Assembly: GCF_014199945.1 (NCBI RefSeq)
Contig: NZ_JACHOR010000001.1
Location: forward strand, 372,001-436,000
Direction of reading: 5' to 3'
Length of the DNA: 64,000 nt
Origin: Brevundimonas variabilis
GTDB lineage: Bacteria; Pseudomonadota; Alphaproteobacteria; Caulobacterales; Caulobacteraceae
The notes under the pieces are model-generated. The model did no database searches. It was not told the origin of the DNA and was given only the letters and a program-made list of their open reading frames with translations. Each line of letters starts with the position of its first letter. Position 1 is the stretch's first letter. Positions 1 through 9,313 of this stretch are shown one piece after another. Position numbers and translations under genes: made by a program.

Positions 1-400
1 TGAACCCGGCCATCAGGGTCTTTCGCGCATTCTCGGCGGCCTCATAGGCGCGGGCGGGCAGACTGTCCGTGAACTCGGCCAGAAGCCCCTCCTGACCGGC
101 GCGGTCCGAGACCAGATGCACATGGCTATCGATCAGGCCCGGCAGGACGAACCGGTCGCGCAGGTCGATGACCCGGGCCCCGGCGACGGCATCGGTCCCG
201 ACGAAACCCTCGCGCACCTCGACCACCACCCCATCCCGGATCACGAGTGTCGACGGCCCGCGTGGCGCCTGTCCGGGGCGGTCCAGCAGGCGACCGGCCT
301 GGACCAGAACGGTCTCCCCCGCCGGAGCCTGGGCCATGGCCGGAGCCGCGGCCATGAGGACCGCCGCGAGGGCTGTGACGACCATCGTATTCTTCAACAT
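1..400 (-). CDS. Secreted amidohydrolase, N-terminal part (cut by window edge)
   Basis: Read from ATG at 400, the first 133 codons are inside the window and the C-terminus lies beyond base 1. The first 24 residues form a Sec signal peptide ending AMA-QA. It is followed by the beta-sandwich opening of imidazolonepropionase-like amidohydrolases and the metal motif LPGLIDSHVH at about residues 90-100, which supplies the two His ligands. It probably acts in the periplasm on a peptide-like or cyclic amide substrate, but the substrate cannot be told. It diverges from ahcY across a 177-bp gap. Family call is firm; function is inferred. Confidence 0.85.
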   Translation of the reverse strand, partial: MLKNTMVVTALAAVLMAAAPAMAQAPAGETVLVQAGRLLDRPGQAPRGPSTLVIRDGVVVEVREGFVGTDAVAGARVIDLRDRFVLPGLIDSHVHLVSDRAGQEGLLAEFTDSLPARAYEAAENARKTLMAGF

Positions 401-471
401 GTTCCCGATCCCCAAATCGTGTTCTTCGAGACGAACTTAGGCATGGGTCGCGCCGGCCCGCCAGCGCGGAT

Positions 472-493
472 CATATAAGGATATCCTTATGTG
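472..493. promoter_or_regulatory. Palindromic operator upstream of ahcY (ArsR-family SahR/SamR-like candidate)
   Basis: The core ATAAGGATATCCTTAT (475-490) is a perfect 16-bp palindrome, extended to 22 bp with one mismatched pair, in an otherwise GC-rich gap. It lies 85 bp before the ahcY ATG. AT-rich palindromes of this type are bound by ArsR-family regulators of the methyl cycle (SahR, SamR) in proteobacteria. The regulator assignment is inference. Confidence 0.5.
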
Positions 494-577
494 ATATTGC
501 TCCGTTAGGGTTTGGCAGCTATACGCACCGCATCCGATTTCACGCCAGCGGCCCCCCGTGGCCGGAAAGAGCCGCCC

Positions 578-1969
578 ATGACCGACTACATCGTCCGCGA
601 CATCTCCCTTGCCCCGTTCGGCAACAAGGAGATCGCCATCGCTGAAACCGAAATGCCCGGTCTGATGGCGCTGCGCGAAGAGTTCGGCGAGGCCCAGCCC
701 CTGAAGGGCGCGCGGATTGCCGGTTCGCTGCACATGACGATCCAGACCGCCGTGCTGATCCAGACGCTGGAAGCCCTCGGCGCCGACGTCCGCTGGGCCT
801 CGTGCAACATCTTCTCGACTCAGGATCACGCTGCCGCCGCCATCGCGGCTGCCGGTACCCCGGTGTTCGCCACCAAGGGCGAGACGCTGGAAGAATACTG
901 GGACTATGCCCACAAGATCTTCGAATGGGCTGACGGCGGCTATCCGAACCTGATCCTCGACGACGGTGGCGACGCCACCCTGCTGTGCGTGCTCGGACCC
1001 AAGGCCGAGAAGGACATCTCGGTCCTGTCGAACCCGCAGAACGAGGAAGAAGAAGCCCTCTACAAGGTGATGAAGCGCTACATCGCCGAGAAGCCCGGCT
1101 TCTACTCGGCCATCCGCGACGCCATCGGCGGCGTGTCGGAAGAAACCACCACCGGCGTCCACCGCCTGTACCAGATGGCCGAGCGGGGCGAACTGCCCTT
1201 CCCCGCCATCAACGTGAACGACAGCGTGACCAAGTCGAAATTCGACAACCTCTACGGCTGCCGGGAATCGCTGGTCGATGCCATCCGTCGCGGCACCGAC
1301 GTCATGCTTTCGGGCAAGGTTGCCGTGGTCTGCGGCTATGGCGACGTGGGCAAGGGCTCGGCCGCCTCGCTGCGCCAGGGCGGCGCCCGCGTGAAGGTCA
1401 CCGAAGTCGATCCGATCTGCGCCCTGCAGGCGGCGATGGAAGGCTATGAAGTCGTCACCGTCGAGGACGTCGCCGGCGAAGCCGATATCTTCGTCACCGC
1501 CACCGGCAACAAGGACGTCCTGACCGTCGACCACATGCGCGCGATGAAGAACAACGCCATTGTCTGCAACATCGGTCACTTCGATTCCGAGATCCAGGTC
1601 GCTGGCCTGAAGAACTTCAAGTGGGACGAGATCAAGCCCCAGGTGCACCACGTCGAGTTCCCGGACGGCAAGAAGATCATCCTGCTGTCGGAAGGTCGTC
1701 TGGTGAATCTCGGCAATGCGACGGGTCACCCCTCGTTCGTGATGTCGGCGTCCTTCACCAACCAGACGCTGGCCCAGATGGAACTGTGGACCAACAAGTC
1801 TGCCTACCAGAACCAGGTCTATGTGCTGCCCAAGCATCTGGACGAGAAGGTTGCCCGCCTTCACCTGGCCAAGCTGGGTGCCAAGCTGACGACCCTGTCA
1901 ACCGAACAGGCCGACTACATCTCGGTCCCGTCGGAAGGCCCGTTCAAGCCCGACCACTACCGCTACTAG
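578..1969 (+). CDS. ahcY: Adenosylhomocysteinase (SAH hydrolase)
   Basis: A 463-residue cytosolic NAD-dependent enzyme that splits S-adenosylhomocysteine into adenosine and homocysteine, clearing the inhibitory product of SAM methylations. Visible are the substrate-domain start ([20 protein letters not shown]), the conserved [12 protein letters not shown] block, the NAD-binding GYGDVGKG at about residue 254, and the C-terminal FKPDHYRY typical of the family. ATG at 578 is chosen over an upstream TTG because homology begins there. A palindrome sits in the leader and a 12-bp-stem terminator follows the stop, so the gene appears monocistronic. Confidence 0.98.
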   Translation: MTDYIVRDISLAPFGNKEIAIAETEMPGLMALREEFGEAQPLKGARIAGSLHMTIQTAVLIQTLEALGADVRWASCNIFSTQDHAAAAIAAAGTPVFATKGETLEEYWDYAHKIFEWADGGYPNLILDDGGDATLLCVLGPKAEKDISVLSNPQNEEEEALYKVMKRYIAEKPGFYSAIRDAIGGVSEETTTGVHRLYQMAERGELPFPAINVNDSVTKSKFDNLYGCRESLVDAIRRGTDVMLSGKVAVVCGYGDVGKGSAASLRQGGARVKVTEVDPICALQAAMEGYEVVTVEDVAGEADIFVTATGNKDVLTVDHMRAMKNNAIVCNIGHFDSEIQVAGLKNFKWDEIKPQVHHVEFPDGKKIILLSEGRLVNLGNATGHPSFVMSASFTNQTLAQMELWTNKSAYQNQVYVLPKHLDEKVARLHLAKLGAKLTTLSTEQADYISVPSEGPFKPDHYRY

Positions 1970-1978
1970 GACGGCTCC

Positions 1979-2016
1979 GGACAGGCAGAGCTCTCCCGCT
2001 CTGCCTGTCCGTTATT
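1979..2016 (+). terminator. Intrinsic terminator after ahcY
   Basis: GGACAGGCAGAG (1979-1990) pairs perfectly with CTCTGCCTGTCC (1999-2010) around an 8-base loop and is followed by GTTATT. It lies 10 bases after the ahcY stop codon. Confidence 0.8.
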
Positions 2017-2058
2017 CCCGGCCTCTACGCAGACCTTATACGCATCATCCCGGCAGAC

Positions 2059-3183
2059 TCAGGCTGCCAGGGCCATGCCCCCGGCGTCATCCCGCGTCGC
2101 CAGGCTGTTTTCGAAGTCCCCGAGGAGGTCCAGCAACTCGGCCGCATCCGGCGGCGTGCGCCGGGCACTGAACCGGTAACGCCAGAAGCTCACGATGTGC
2201 TGAATGGCCCCCAGCTGCTCGCCAAGGCGCCAGAACAGCAGTGGCGCTTCGAGAAGAAATTCCCGGAAGGCGGCAGGATCGCCTTCCAGGGTGAGGCGGC
2301 GAAAAGCGGTATCATAGACACGCAGCATCGACGCAGCATCGTCGCAGGTTTCGACCATCCGGGCCTGCAGGGCCGAGCGGCAGCGATCGAGATCGACCTT
2401 CTGCTCTGACGACGCCCGCCCGTGGGGCCGAACTGTACGGACAGCCTCGGCGACCGAGCCGACATCGCCGATGACCGAACGCAGTGCCCATTTGTAATAG
2501 AGAAATCCCTTCCAGCTGAAGATGCCCTCTTCATACTCGTCCGGCTGGAGATGCAGGGTCTGCCCGAGCATCTGAAGGTCACCTTCCGCCGTGCTGGACA
2601 GGATCTTGCCCGCGAGGCGGGCGACGGGATTGCCCTCGATCGGTACGCCGGCATCGCCGAGACTCAGCCGGACCAGCGGGAGGATCTCTTCCTGAACGAA
2701 CAGGTCCATCGAGGTCATGTCGGCAGTGCTGACCGCGAAATAGCAGGGGGCCGGCTGGATTCCGTGCCGGCGCAGCTGCTCACGCAACAGGAAGGGATCG
2801 AACCCCGGCAACTCCGCCATCAGCTCCAGGACGCGACGATCCGGGTGACCGATCCCGATGCCGAGGGTCTGTTCGAGGGCCCGGTCGAACCCGATCTGAT
2901 CCACGAACAGGAACCGTCCGCCGGCGCGCAGGTCGCGTTCGTCGATGGGCATGATGATCTTTGTCGCGACATGCCGACGGACCCGGAAGACGTCGATCTC
3001 GTCCCGCCGCAGCCTGTGCTTCAGGATCAGGGCGCGGTTGAGCATCCGGTGCTTGAACAACGGAGCGGTCGCCCATTCCTCGGTGTGGCCATGGTCTTCC
3101 CAAACCTTCAGCAGGTTGAGCACACGGGCGGTCGAAGCAGAGCGCTGAAGGTTGGTCAGACTGCGAATGGAACGATCGGTCAT
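2059..3183 (-). CDS. Unknown protein, downstream member of a tandem paralogous pair
   Basis: A 374-residue protein with no signal peptide or membrane segment that I do not recognise. It is a clear paralogue of the next gene (3250-4353): both begin MxDRxxRxLxNLxRSASTARVLNL and share KHRLRR, the block around TKIIxPID, LREQL, APCYFA, WKGFLYxKW, GAIQHIVSFWxYRFS and an acidic C-terminus. ATG at 3183 is chosen because the paralogue starts at the same residue. The hydrophilic, motif-rich sequence suggests a cytosolic protein. No catalytic signature was identified. Confidence 0.75.
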   Translation of the reverse strand: MTDRSIRSLTNLQRSASTARVLNLLKVWEDHGHTEEWATAPLFKHRMLNRALILKHRLRRDEIDVFRVRRHVATKIIMPIDERDLRAGGRFLFVDQIGFDRALEQTLGIGIGHPDRRVLELMAELPGFDPFLLREQLRRHGIQPAPCYFAVSTADMTSMDLFVQEEILPLVRLSLGDAGVPIEGNPVARLAGKILSSTAEGDLQMLGQTLHLQPDEYEEGIFSWKGFLYYKWALRSVIGDVGSVAEAVRTVRPHGRASSEQKVDLDRCRSALQARMVETCDDAASMLRVYDTAFRRLTLEGDPAAFREFLLEAPLLFWRLGEQLGAIQHIVSFWRYRFSARRTPPDAAELLDLLGDFENSLATRDDAGGMALAA

Positions 3184-3249
3184 ACAGAAAGCACTCGCAA
3201 AGGGTCGCCCGATCGACACCCTTGAATGGAAATGGTTGACATTTTCGCT

Positions 3250-4353
3250 TCAGATTTCTTCGTCGCGTCCGCGCAGGCTGACCTCGAAATCCATGAAGAT
3301 ATCCATCAGTTCATCGACCCCGGGAGCCGCGGCCCTCGGACTGAAGCGATAGTTCCAGAAGCTGACGATGTGCTGGATGGCACCCAACTGGTCGCCCAGC
3401 CGGGCGAAGAGCGCCGGTGCCTCGAGCAGGAAGTCACGAAAGCCGACCGGATTGCCGTCCTGGATCAGCCCGGCGTAGGCCGCGTCGTAGAATTTCAAGG
3501 TGCTGCGGCAATCGACACAGGCGCGTCCGATCAAGGTGCGCAGGACCTCGCGGCCGCGCGCGATGTATTCGCGGGCGGCCGTATCCATGGGTCCCACAGG
3601 TTTGACCGTCGCCACCTTCTCGGCAACCAGGGCGATATCCTTGGTCATGCTGCCGAGGCACCATTTGAAATAGAGGAACCCCTTCCAGCAGAAGACGCCT
3701 TCCTGGTACTGCTCCGGATTGAGGCGAAGGGTCTGCCCCAGGGCGTCCATGCGGTCTCCGGGCGCGTTCGAGAGAATCTTGGCCGCCATACGCTCGATCG
3801 AACTGTTGCCGCCTGCGGTCGCCCCACCCAGGCTCAGCTCGACCAGAGGCGTGATTTCGCCCTTCACGAAATGAAGCATCTTCTGCAGGTCCGCCTCGCT
3901 GAGCGCGAAGTAGCACGGTGCTGCGTCGATGCCGGCCTGGCTGAGCTGCTCGCGCAGCAGGAAGGGGTCCAGCGAAGGCAGTTTGTCGATCAACCGGAGA
4001 GTCTTGACGTCCGAATGACTGGCCGGGACGCCAAACACCTCCATCAGCGTCTGTTCGAAATTGATCTGGTCGACAAAGACGTAGCGACCACCGGTCTTCA
4101 GGTCATGACCGTCGATCGGGATGATGATCTTCGTTCCGACCTGTCGTCGCCCCCGGAACATGTCGACCTCGTTCCGCCGCAACCTGTGCTTGACCACGAG
4201 GCAGGTATTCAGTTCGGTGGTCTTGAACAGCGGCCGCTCGCTCCAGTCCGGCGTGTGCCGGTGGGCTTTCGCGATCTGGTGCAGGTTCAGGACGCGTGCC
4301 GTCGATGCCGATCGCTCGAGGTTTTCCAGATTTCGTACGGCGCGATCGGACAT
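3250..4353 (-). CDS. Unknown protein, upstream member of a tandem paralogous pair
   Basis: A 367-residue paralogue of the protein at 2059-3183, colinear over its whole length, separated from it by 66 bp and on the same strand, so the two probably share a transcript. Conserved blocks are RSASTARVLNL near residue 15, TKIIIPIDGHDL near 75, LDPFLLREQL near 125, CWKGFLYFKW near 220 and QLGAIQHIVSFWNYRFS near 330. No family name can be given. The pair looks like an ancient tandem duplication kept by selection, possibly forming a heteromer; that is inference. Confidence 0.75.
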   Translation of the reverse strand: MSDRAVRNLENLERSASTARVLNLHQIAKAHRHTPDWSERPLFKTTELNTCLVVKHRLRRNEVDMFRGRRQVGTKIIIPIDGHDLKTGGRYVFVDQINFEQTLMEVFGVPASHSDVKTLRLIDKLPSLDPFLLREQLSQAGIDAAPCYFALSEADLQKMLHFVKGEITPLVELSLGGATAGGNSSIERMAAKILSNAPGDRMDALGQTLRLNPEQYQEGVFCWKGFLYFKWCLGSMTKDIALVAEKVATVKPVGPMDTAAREYIARGREVLRTLIGRACVDCRSTLKFYDAAYAGLIQDGNPVGFRDFLLEAPALFARLGDQLGAIQHIVSFWNYRFSPRAAAPGVDELMDIFMDFEVSLRGRDEEI

Positions 4354-4497
4354 GGGGTTTCACCGGGGGTGCTGACGGTTCCCTGATAGACAAACCAGCT
4401 TTACCGTAACGATAACGGGGGTGGGTCGACGATGTCGCGGACCTCTGCGCGCCTCTGTCGCTTGGCGTAGCGCCGTCACGGGGGTAGGGATCGACCC

Positions 4498-4704
4498 ATG
4501 GACAACGTCTTCACCATCCTCATCCTGGTGGCTATCGCCGCGGTCGCCGTCACCCTGGGTTTCGGCATCTATTCGCTGTTTCGGGGCGGAGCCTATGCGA
4601 AGTCGAACTCCAACCGCCTGATGCGGTTGCGGGTACTGCTCCAGGCCGTGGCCGTCGTCTTGCTGATGGTCGGCCTGTGGTGGAAATCCACGCAGGGAGC
4701 CTAG
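4498..4704 (+). CDS. Twin transmembrane protein, HIG1-domain-like
   Basis: A 68-residue protein with two membrane helices (about residues 5-27 and 45-63) separated by a short basic loop containing SNRLMRLRVLLQ, the signature seen in bacterial HIG1_N (hypoxia-induced gene 1) small membrane proteins. The stop lies 3 bp before the cobalamin adenosyltransferase start. Mitochondrial HIG1 proteins associate with respiratory complexes; a similar role here is inference. Confidence 0.8.
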   Translation: MDNVFTILILVAIAAVAVTLGFGIYSLFRGGAYAKSNSNRLMRLRVLLQAVAVVLLMVGLWWKSTQGA

Positions 4705-4707
4705 GCC

Positions 4708-5280
4708 GTGGTCGTCCTGAACAAGATCTACACCCGCACCGGTGACGCCGGAGACACCGGTCTGGCGTCAGGCGAGCGCGTGTCCAAATGCGACCCGCGG
4801 GTCGAGGCCTATGGGGCCGTCGACGAGCTGAACGCCGTGATCGGGATCGCGCGCCTTCATTCCGGACAGAACGATCGCATCGACGCCATGCTGGGGCGGA
4901 TCCAGAATGAACTGTTCGACCTCGGAGCCGACCTCGCCACACCGCACGATCCAGCGCCGAAATGGGAGGCCCTTCGCATCGTCGCGTCCCAGGTCGAGCG
5001 GCTGGAAGCCGAGATCGACTGGATGAACGAAAGCCTCAAGGCATTGGACAGCTTTATCCTTCCCGGTGGCTCCCCGTTGTCGGCCCATCTCCATCTTGCC
5101 CGAACCGTAGCGCGACGGGCGGAGCGCGAGGCCGTCCGTCTGGTCGAGACCGGCGCGACCGTCACACCGGAAGCCATGCGCTATTTGAACCGGTTGTCCG
5201 ACCATCTGTTCGTGGCGTGCCGCCGGGCCAATGCCAACGGGGCCAGCGACGTCAAGTGGAAGCCGGGCGCGACGCGCTGA
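4708..5280 (+). CDS. Cob(I)alamin adenosyltransferase, PduO/MMAB type
   Basis: A 190-residue enzyme that transfers the adenosyl group from ATP to cob(I)alamin to make coenzyme B12. The N-terminal ATP-binding stretch YTRTGDAGDTGLASGERV (residues 7-24) and the block VEAYGAVDELNA are diagnostic for the PduO-type trimer, as is LPGGSPLSAHLHLARTVARRAER in the C-terminal half. It starts with GTG at 4708, 3 bp after the HIG1-like gene, so the two are translationally close. It supplies cofactor for enzymes such as methylmalonyl-CoA mutase, not seen in this window. Confidence 0.93.
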   Translation: MVVLNKIYTRTGDAGDTGLASGERVSKCDPRVEAYGAVDELNAVIGIARLHSGQNDRIDAMLGRIQNELFDLGADLATPHDPAPKWEALRIVASQVERLEAEIDWMNESLKALDSFILPGGSPLSAHLHLARTVARRAEREAVRLVETGATVTPEAMRYLNRLSDHLFVACRRANANGASDVKWKPGATR

Positions 5281-5283
5281 GCT

Positions 5284-5502
5284 TCAGGCCCGCTTGCCCT
5301 TGAACCAGGCGTAGATCGCCATCGCATGACCATGGCCGAGCCCATATTCGGCCTTCAGCCAGTCCGTGATCTCGGTGGCCCTGACTCCATCCGCGATCTG
5401 CCCATCGACCAACAGCCCCCGGTCCGACGCCGATGCGGACAGATCTTCCGGCGTCTTGCCCGTCTTGGTCCTGACCGTGTCCAGATAGGCCTGGAACGAC
5501 AT
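5284..5502 (-). CDS. DUF4287-like small protein
   Basis: A 72-residue soluble protein (MSFQAYLDTVRTKTGKTPED...), resembling the DUF4287 family, which is often found in proteins of unknown role and sometimes beside DUF5655. The C-terminal stretch DWLKAEYGLGHGHAMAIYAW is the conserved part. Its ATG overlaps the TGA of the upstream gene (TGATG at 5500-5504), so the pair is translationally coupled. It converges with the adenosyltransferase gene, 3 bp apart. Function unknown. Confidence 0.75.
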   Translation of the reverse strand: MSFQAYLDTVRTKTGKTPEDLSASASDRGLLVDGQIADGVRATEITDWLKAEYGLGHGHAMAIYAWFKGKRA

Positions 5503-5843
5503 CAGTTGGCAGGGCCGTTGATGAACTCCTCGCGCTGCTGCTCGATCTGGGCATTGACCGCGCGGCGCTCGTTCGCGACCTCGCGCTCGAGGCCCAGCAA
5601 CTCGCGGTTCTGCGCATTGGAGGCTTCCGCACGGGTCACCCCTGCAGGCCGGCCGGTGATATCGGGAATATAGATGGGCGTGGCGCATGTGCGGCTCTCC
5701 ACATCATACCACTTGCCATCCTTCTCGCAGCGCTCACCCGGATCCAGCCAGTAGGACTGGAACACGACCGTCCCGGTGATCAGCACGGCAAAGACGCTGA
5801 AAAACAGGATCGTCAGACGTTTCATGCTCAGGAAACGATGCAT
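5502..5843 (-). CDS. Small membrane-anchored or secreted hypothetical protein
   Basis: A protein of 113 residues, or 107 if translation starts at the second Met (5825). A single hydrophobic segment (about residues 10-28) is followed by a region with two Cys (ERCEKDGKWYDVESRTCATP), which may form a disulfide, and a charged helical tail rich in Glu, Arg and Gln. It is probably anchored in the inner membrane with the tail outside. It is coupled to the DUF4287-like gene by a TGATG overlap. Not recognised as a named family. Confidence 0.65.
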   Translation of the reverse strand: MHRFLSMKRLTILFFSVFAVLITGTVVFQSYWLDPGERCEKDGKWYDVESRTCATPIYIPDITGRPAGVTRAEASNAQNRELLGLEREVANERRAVNAQIEQQREEFINGPAN

Positions 5844-5972
5844 CGGTCATTCTCCCGTAGCCCCGGCTTTCACCACAGGGCGCGTCGATAGTTCACGTCG
5901 CGTTACGTTGACAGCCGTCGTATCGCGTTCCATTCCCTGCGCCAACATTCCGGCACTTGTGTGGATCGTATC

Positions 5973-6737
5973 ATGAAGGTTCTCGTCCCCGTCAAACGGG
6001 TCATCGACTATAACGTCAAGGCACGCGTCAAGGCGGACCAGACGGGCGTCGACCTGGCCAACGTCAAGATGAGCATGAACCCCTTCGACGAGATTGCCGT
6101 CGAGGAGGCCGTTCGTCTGAAAGACGGCAAGGATCATCACGCCGCAGGCACGGTCACCGAGATCGTCGTTGTCTCCATCGGGGTGCAGCAGGCGCAGGAA
6201 ACCATCCGCACGGCCCTGGCCATGGGCGCCGATCGCGGCATCCTGATCCAGTCCGATGCCGACCTCGAGCCCCTCGCCGTCGCCAAGCTCCTCAAGGCCG
6301 TGGTCGAGGAAGAAAAGCCGGACCTCGTCCTGATGGGCAAGCAGTCGATCGACGGCGACAACAATGCCGTCGGCCAGATGCTGGCGGCGCTCCTCGACTG
6401 GCCCCAGGCGACCTTCGCCTCGAAGATCCAGATCGGCGATGGCAAGGCGACCGTGACGCGCGAAATCGACGGCGGCCTCCAGACCATCGCCTCGCAACTG
6501 CCCGCGGTGGTGACCGTGGACCTGCGCCTGAACACGCCGCGCTATGCGTCGCTGCCGAACATCATGAAGGCCAAGAAGAAGGAGATCGCGATGAAGACGG
6601 TCGCCGACTATGGCGTCGATATCGCCCCGCGCCTCAGCGTGCTGAAGGTCACCGCCCCACCCGTGCGTTCGGCCGGGATCAAGGTCGCTGACGCGGCCGA
6701 ACTCGTTTCCAAACTCAAGACCGCAGGAGCGATCTGA
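5973..6737 (+). CDS. etfB: Electron transfer flavoprotein beta subunit
   Basis: A 254-residue subunit that with EtfA carries electrons from acyl-CoA and related dehydrogenases to ETF:quinone oxidoreductase. It begins [18 protein letters not shown] and holds the family signature region [20 protein letters not shown] near residue 190. ATG at 5973 is chosen over GTG at 5961 by the family N-terminus. etfA starts at the base after its stop. It fits functionally with the fatty acid and branched-chain oxidation genes further along. Confidence 0.97.
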   Translation: MKVLVPVKRVIDYNVKARVKADQTGVDLANVKMSMNPFDEIAVEEAVRLKDGKDHHAAGTVTEIVVVSIGVQQAQETIRTALAMGADRGILIQSDADLEPLAVAKLLKAVVEEEKPDLVLMGKQSIDGDNNAVGQMLAALLDWPQATFASKIQIGDGKATVTREIDGGLQTIASQLPAVVTVDLRLNTPRYASLPNIMKAKKKEIAMKTVADYGVDIAPRLSVLKVTAPPVRSAGIKVADAAELVSKLKTAGAI

Positions 6738-7664
6738 ATGGCCGTCCTCGTCATCGCCGATCACGACGGCGTCAATCTGCGTGACACCACGAACAAGACG
6801 GTGACCGCTGCCGCAAAACTGGGCGAAGTCGACATCCTGGTGGTCGGTCAGGGCGCAAAGGCCGTCGCCGATGCCGCTGCCGCCATCGCCGGGGTCCGCA
6901 AGGTCCTGCTGGCCGAAAGCGCCGAACTGGCCAAGACGCTCGCCGAGGCCGTCGAGGCGGTCGTTGTGCCTCTGGCCGCTGGCTATGACGCCGTGCTGGC
7001 CCCGGCCACCATGGACGGCAAGAACTACATGCCCCGCATCGCGGCCCGTCTGGACGTGGCGCCGATCTCGGACATCATCGAGGTCGTCTCTGCAGACACC
7101 TTCGTGCGACCGATCTATGCCGGCAATGCGCTGGAAACCGTCCAGTCTTCGGATGGCAAGAAGGTCATCACAGTTCGTCCCACGGCCTTCGACGCTGCGG
7201 GCACGGGCGGGTCGGCAGCCATCGAGACCATCGCCGGGGCCGACGCCGCGCGGACCGACTTCATCGGCGAGGAACTGGTCAAGTCCGACCGGCCCGAGCT
7301 GGGCGCAGCCAAGATCATCGTCTCCGGCGGTCGCGCCATGGGCTCGGCCGAGGAGTTCCATGCCATCATGGACCCGCTGGCCGACAAGCTGGGCGCCGCG
7401 GTCGGCGCGTCGCGGGCCGCCGTGGACGCCGGCTATGCGCCCAACGACTATCAGGTCGGTCAGACCGGCAAGGTCGTGGCCCCGGGCCTTTACATCGCGA
7501 TCGGCATTTCCGGCGCGATCCAGCACCTGGCCGGCATGAAGGACTCCAAGGTTATCGTCGCCATCAACAAGGACGCCGACGCCCCGATCTTCCAGGTCGC
7601 GGACTATGGCATCGTAGGCGACTACAAGACGGTCGTTCCGGAACTGATGACGGCGCTGGGCTGA
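6738..7664 (+). CDS. etfA: Electron transfer flavoprotein alpha subunit
   Basis: A 308-residue FAD-binding partner of EtfB. The N-terminal half carries the variable domain ([14 protein letters not shown]). The C-terminal FAD domain shows [24 protein letters not shown] and [22 protein letters not shown], the ETF-alpha signature. It is immediately downstream of etfB without a gap, so the two are one operon encoding a heterodimer that moves electrons from acyl-CoA dehydrogenases to the quinone pool. Confidence 0.97.
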   Translation: MAVLVIADHDGVNLRDTTNKTVTAAAKLGEVDILVVGQGAKAVADAAAAIAGVRKVLLAESAELAKTLAEAVEAVVVPLAAGYDAVLAPATMDGKNYMPRIAARLDVAPISDIIEVVSADTFVRPIYAGNALETVQSSDGKKVITVRPTAFDAAGTGGSAAIETIAGADAARTDFIGEELVKSDRPELGAAKIIVSGGRAMGSAEEFHAIMDPLADKLGAAVGASRAAVDAGYAPNDYQVGQTGKVVAPGLYIAIGISGAIQHLAGMKDSKVIVAINKDADAPIFQVADYGIVGDYKTVVPELMTALG

Positions 7665-7816
7665 TCAGCGATCGGGTGCTCCGCCACCCGGCGGGCGCCC
7701 GTCTCTGCGACGCCCTGACCGGCGGATGATTTTTGACCTTGCGGTCATCCGAACCCCTCGCTTGTATGAAACCAGTTCAGACAGCCCGCGCAGTCGCGGG
7801 GATGAGGGGTTAATCC

Positions 7817-9313
7817 ATGATTTTCGATCGCCTGCGGGGCCCAAGCCCCGCCGTCATCGCCTGTATTCTTGCGGGAGCGCTGTCGCTCTCCGCCTGCGCC
7901 ACCACGCCGGACAGCCCCGATACCGCAGACGCGGGACATTCGCGGCCCGAAAGCGCGGCACTGGCGACCGGGCTGGACCCGGCCACCAGCCTGAACCCCT
8001 TCCCTTCGACCTATCAGCCCCTGCCGCGCCAAAACACGGCCATCGTCGGGGCGACCGTCTTCACGGCCGCCGGCACGAAGATCGAGAACGGCGTGGTCGT
8101 CGTCACCGACGGACGGATCGCGGCTGTCGGCGATGCCTCGACGCCAGTTCCAGCCGGGCATACGGTCGTTGACGGGCGCGGGCGCTTCGTGACGCCCGGC
8201 ATCATCGACGTCCACTCCCACCTCGGTGTCTATCCCTCGCCCGGCGTGCAGGGGATGAGCGACGGCAACGAGGCCACCAGCCCCAACACCGCCCAGGTCT
8301 GGGCCGAGCACTCGATCTGGCCCCAGGACCCGGGCTTCAACACGGCGCGGGCGGGCGGCATCACGACCCTGCACATCCTGCCCGGCTCGGCCAACCTGTT
8401 TGGTGGCCGCGGCGTGACGGTCCGCAACATCCCTTCGATCACCATGCAGGGCATGAAGATGCCAGGCGCCCCCTACGGCCTGAAGATGGCCTGTGGCGAG
8501 AACCCCAGCCGCGTCTATGGCGGACGCAACCAGTCGCCCGCGACCGGGATGGGCAATGTCGCCGGCTACCGCGCGGCCTTCATCGCCGCGCGTGACTACA
8601 AGGCCAAATGGGACAAGTGGCGCGCGGACGGCGAGGGATCGCCCCCGACCCGCAACCTGCAGAACGAGACCCTGGCCGGGGTGCTGGACGGGTCGATCCT
8701 GATCCAGAACCACTGCTACCGTGCCGACGAAATGGCCGTGATGATCGATATCGCCAATGAGTTTGGCTACAAGATCCGCACCTTCCACCACGCCGTCGAA
8801 GCCTACAAACTGGCCCCGACCCTGGCGCGCGAAGGGATCTGCGCGGCCATGTGGACCGGCTGGTGGGGCTTCAAGATGGAAAGCCTGGACGGCATCGAGG
8901 AGAACGCTGCCATCGTCGACGCGCAACAGGGATCCTGTGCCGTCATCCATTCGGACGATGCCGAACTGACCCAGCGCCTGAACCAGGAAGCCGCGGCCGG
9001 TCTCGCCGCCGGCCGGCGTCTGGGCCTGAACACGCGCGAGGAAGATGCCATCGACTGGATCACCATCAACGCCGCCCGCGCCATCGGGATCGAGGACCAG
9101 ACCGGTTCGCTGGAACCGGGCAAACGCGCCGACATCGTGATCTGGAGCGCCAACCCCTTCAGCGTCTACGCCCGCGCCGACCAGGTCTTCATCGACGGCT
9201 CACTGAGCTACGACCGGACCAACCCGGCCTATCAGCCCACGACCGATTTCGAACTCGGCCAGCCTGGCTTCGGCCGGACGCCGACCGTCGCCGCCAATAC
9301 GGGAGCCCGCTGA
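7817..9313 (+). CDS. Lipoprotein amidohydrolase (imidazolonepropionase-like)
   Basis: A 498-residue protein. The signal sequence has a lipobox LSAC at about residues 25-28, so it is probably lipid-anchored. The amidohydrolase fold follows: beta-sandwich segment FTAAGTKIENGVVVVTDGRIAAVG, the HxH metal motif in IIDVHSHLG (about residue 136), downstream His residues in NHCYRADE and RTFHHAVE, and the catalytic Asp in VIHSDDAE. The metal centre looks complete. Its stop overlaps the start of the paralogous gene at 9313, indicating coupled translation. Substrate unknown; related proteins are often annotated as dipeptidases or prolidases. Confidence 0.88.
   Translation: MIFDRLRGPSPAVIACILAGALSLSACATTPDSPDTADAGHSRPESAALATGLDPATSLNPFPSTYQPLPRQNTAIVGATVFTAAGTKIENGVVVVTDGRIAAVGDASTPVPAGHTVVDGRGRFVTPGIIDVHSHLGVYPSPGVQGMSDGNEATSPNTAQVWAEHSIWPQDPGFNTARAGGITTLHILPGSANLFGGRGVTVRNIPSITMQGMKMPGAPYGLKMACGENPSRVYGGRNQSPATGMGNVAGYRAAFIAARDYKAKWDKWRADGEGSPPTRNLQNETLAGVLDGSILIQNHCYRADEMAVMIDIANEFGYKIRTFHHAVEAYKLAPTLAREGICAAMWTGWWGFKMESLDGIEENAAIVDAQQGSCAVIHSDDAELTQRLNQEAAAGLAAGRRLGLNTREEDAIDWITINAARAIGIEDQTGSLEPGKRADIVIWSANPFSVYARADQVFIDGSLSYDRTNPAYQPTTDFELGQPGFGRTPTVAANTGAR

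Noticed and set aside
437..1864. 475-codon open frame antisense to ahcY
   Set aside because: Shadow of a high-GC gene with strong codon bias; the plus-strand protein is unmistakable and the antisense product is low-complexity His/Asp/Gly-rich.
5894..5915. ACGT repeats before etfB (TTCACGTCGCGTTACGTTGAC) as a LiuR site
   Set aside because: Spacing between the ACGT units is 6 bases, unlike the 2-base spacing in the fadA site, and the flanks are not palindromic.
5847..7526. 559-codon open frame antisense to etfBA
   Set aside because: Mirror of the etf codon pattern, no RBS and no recognisable domain.
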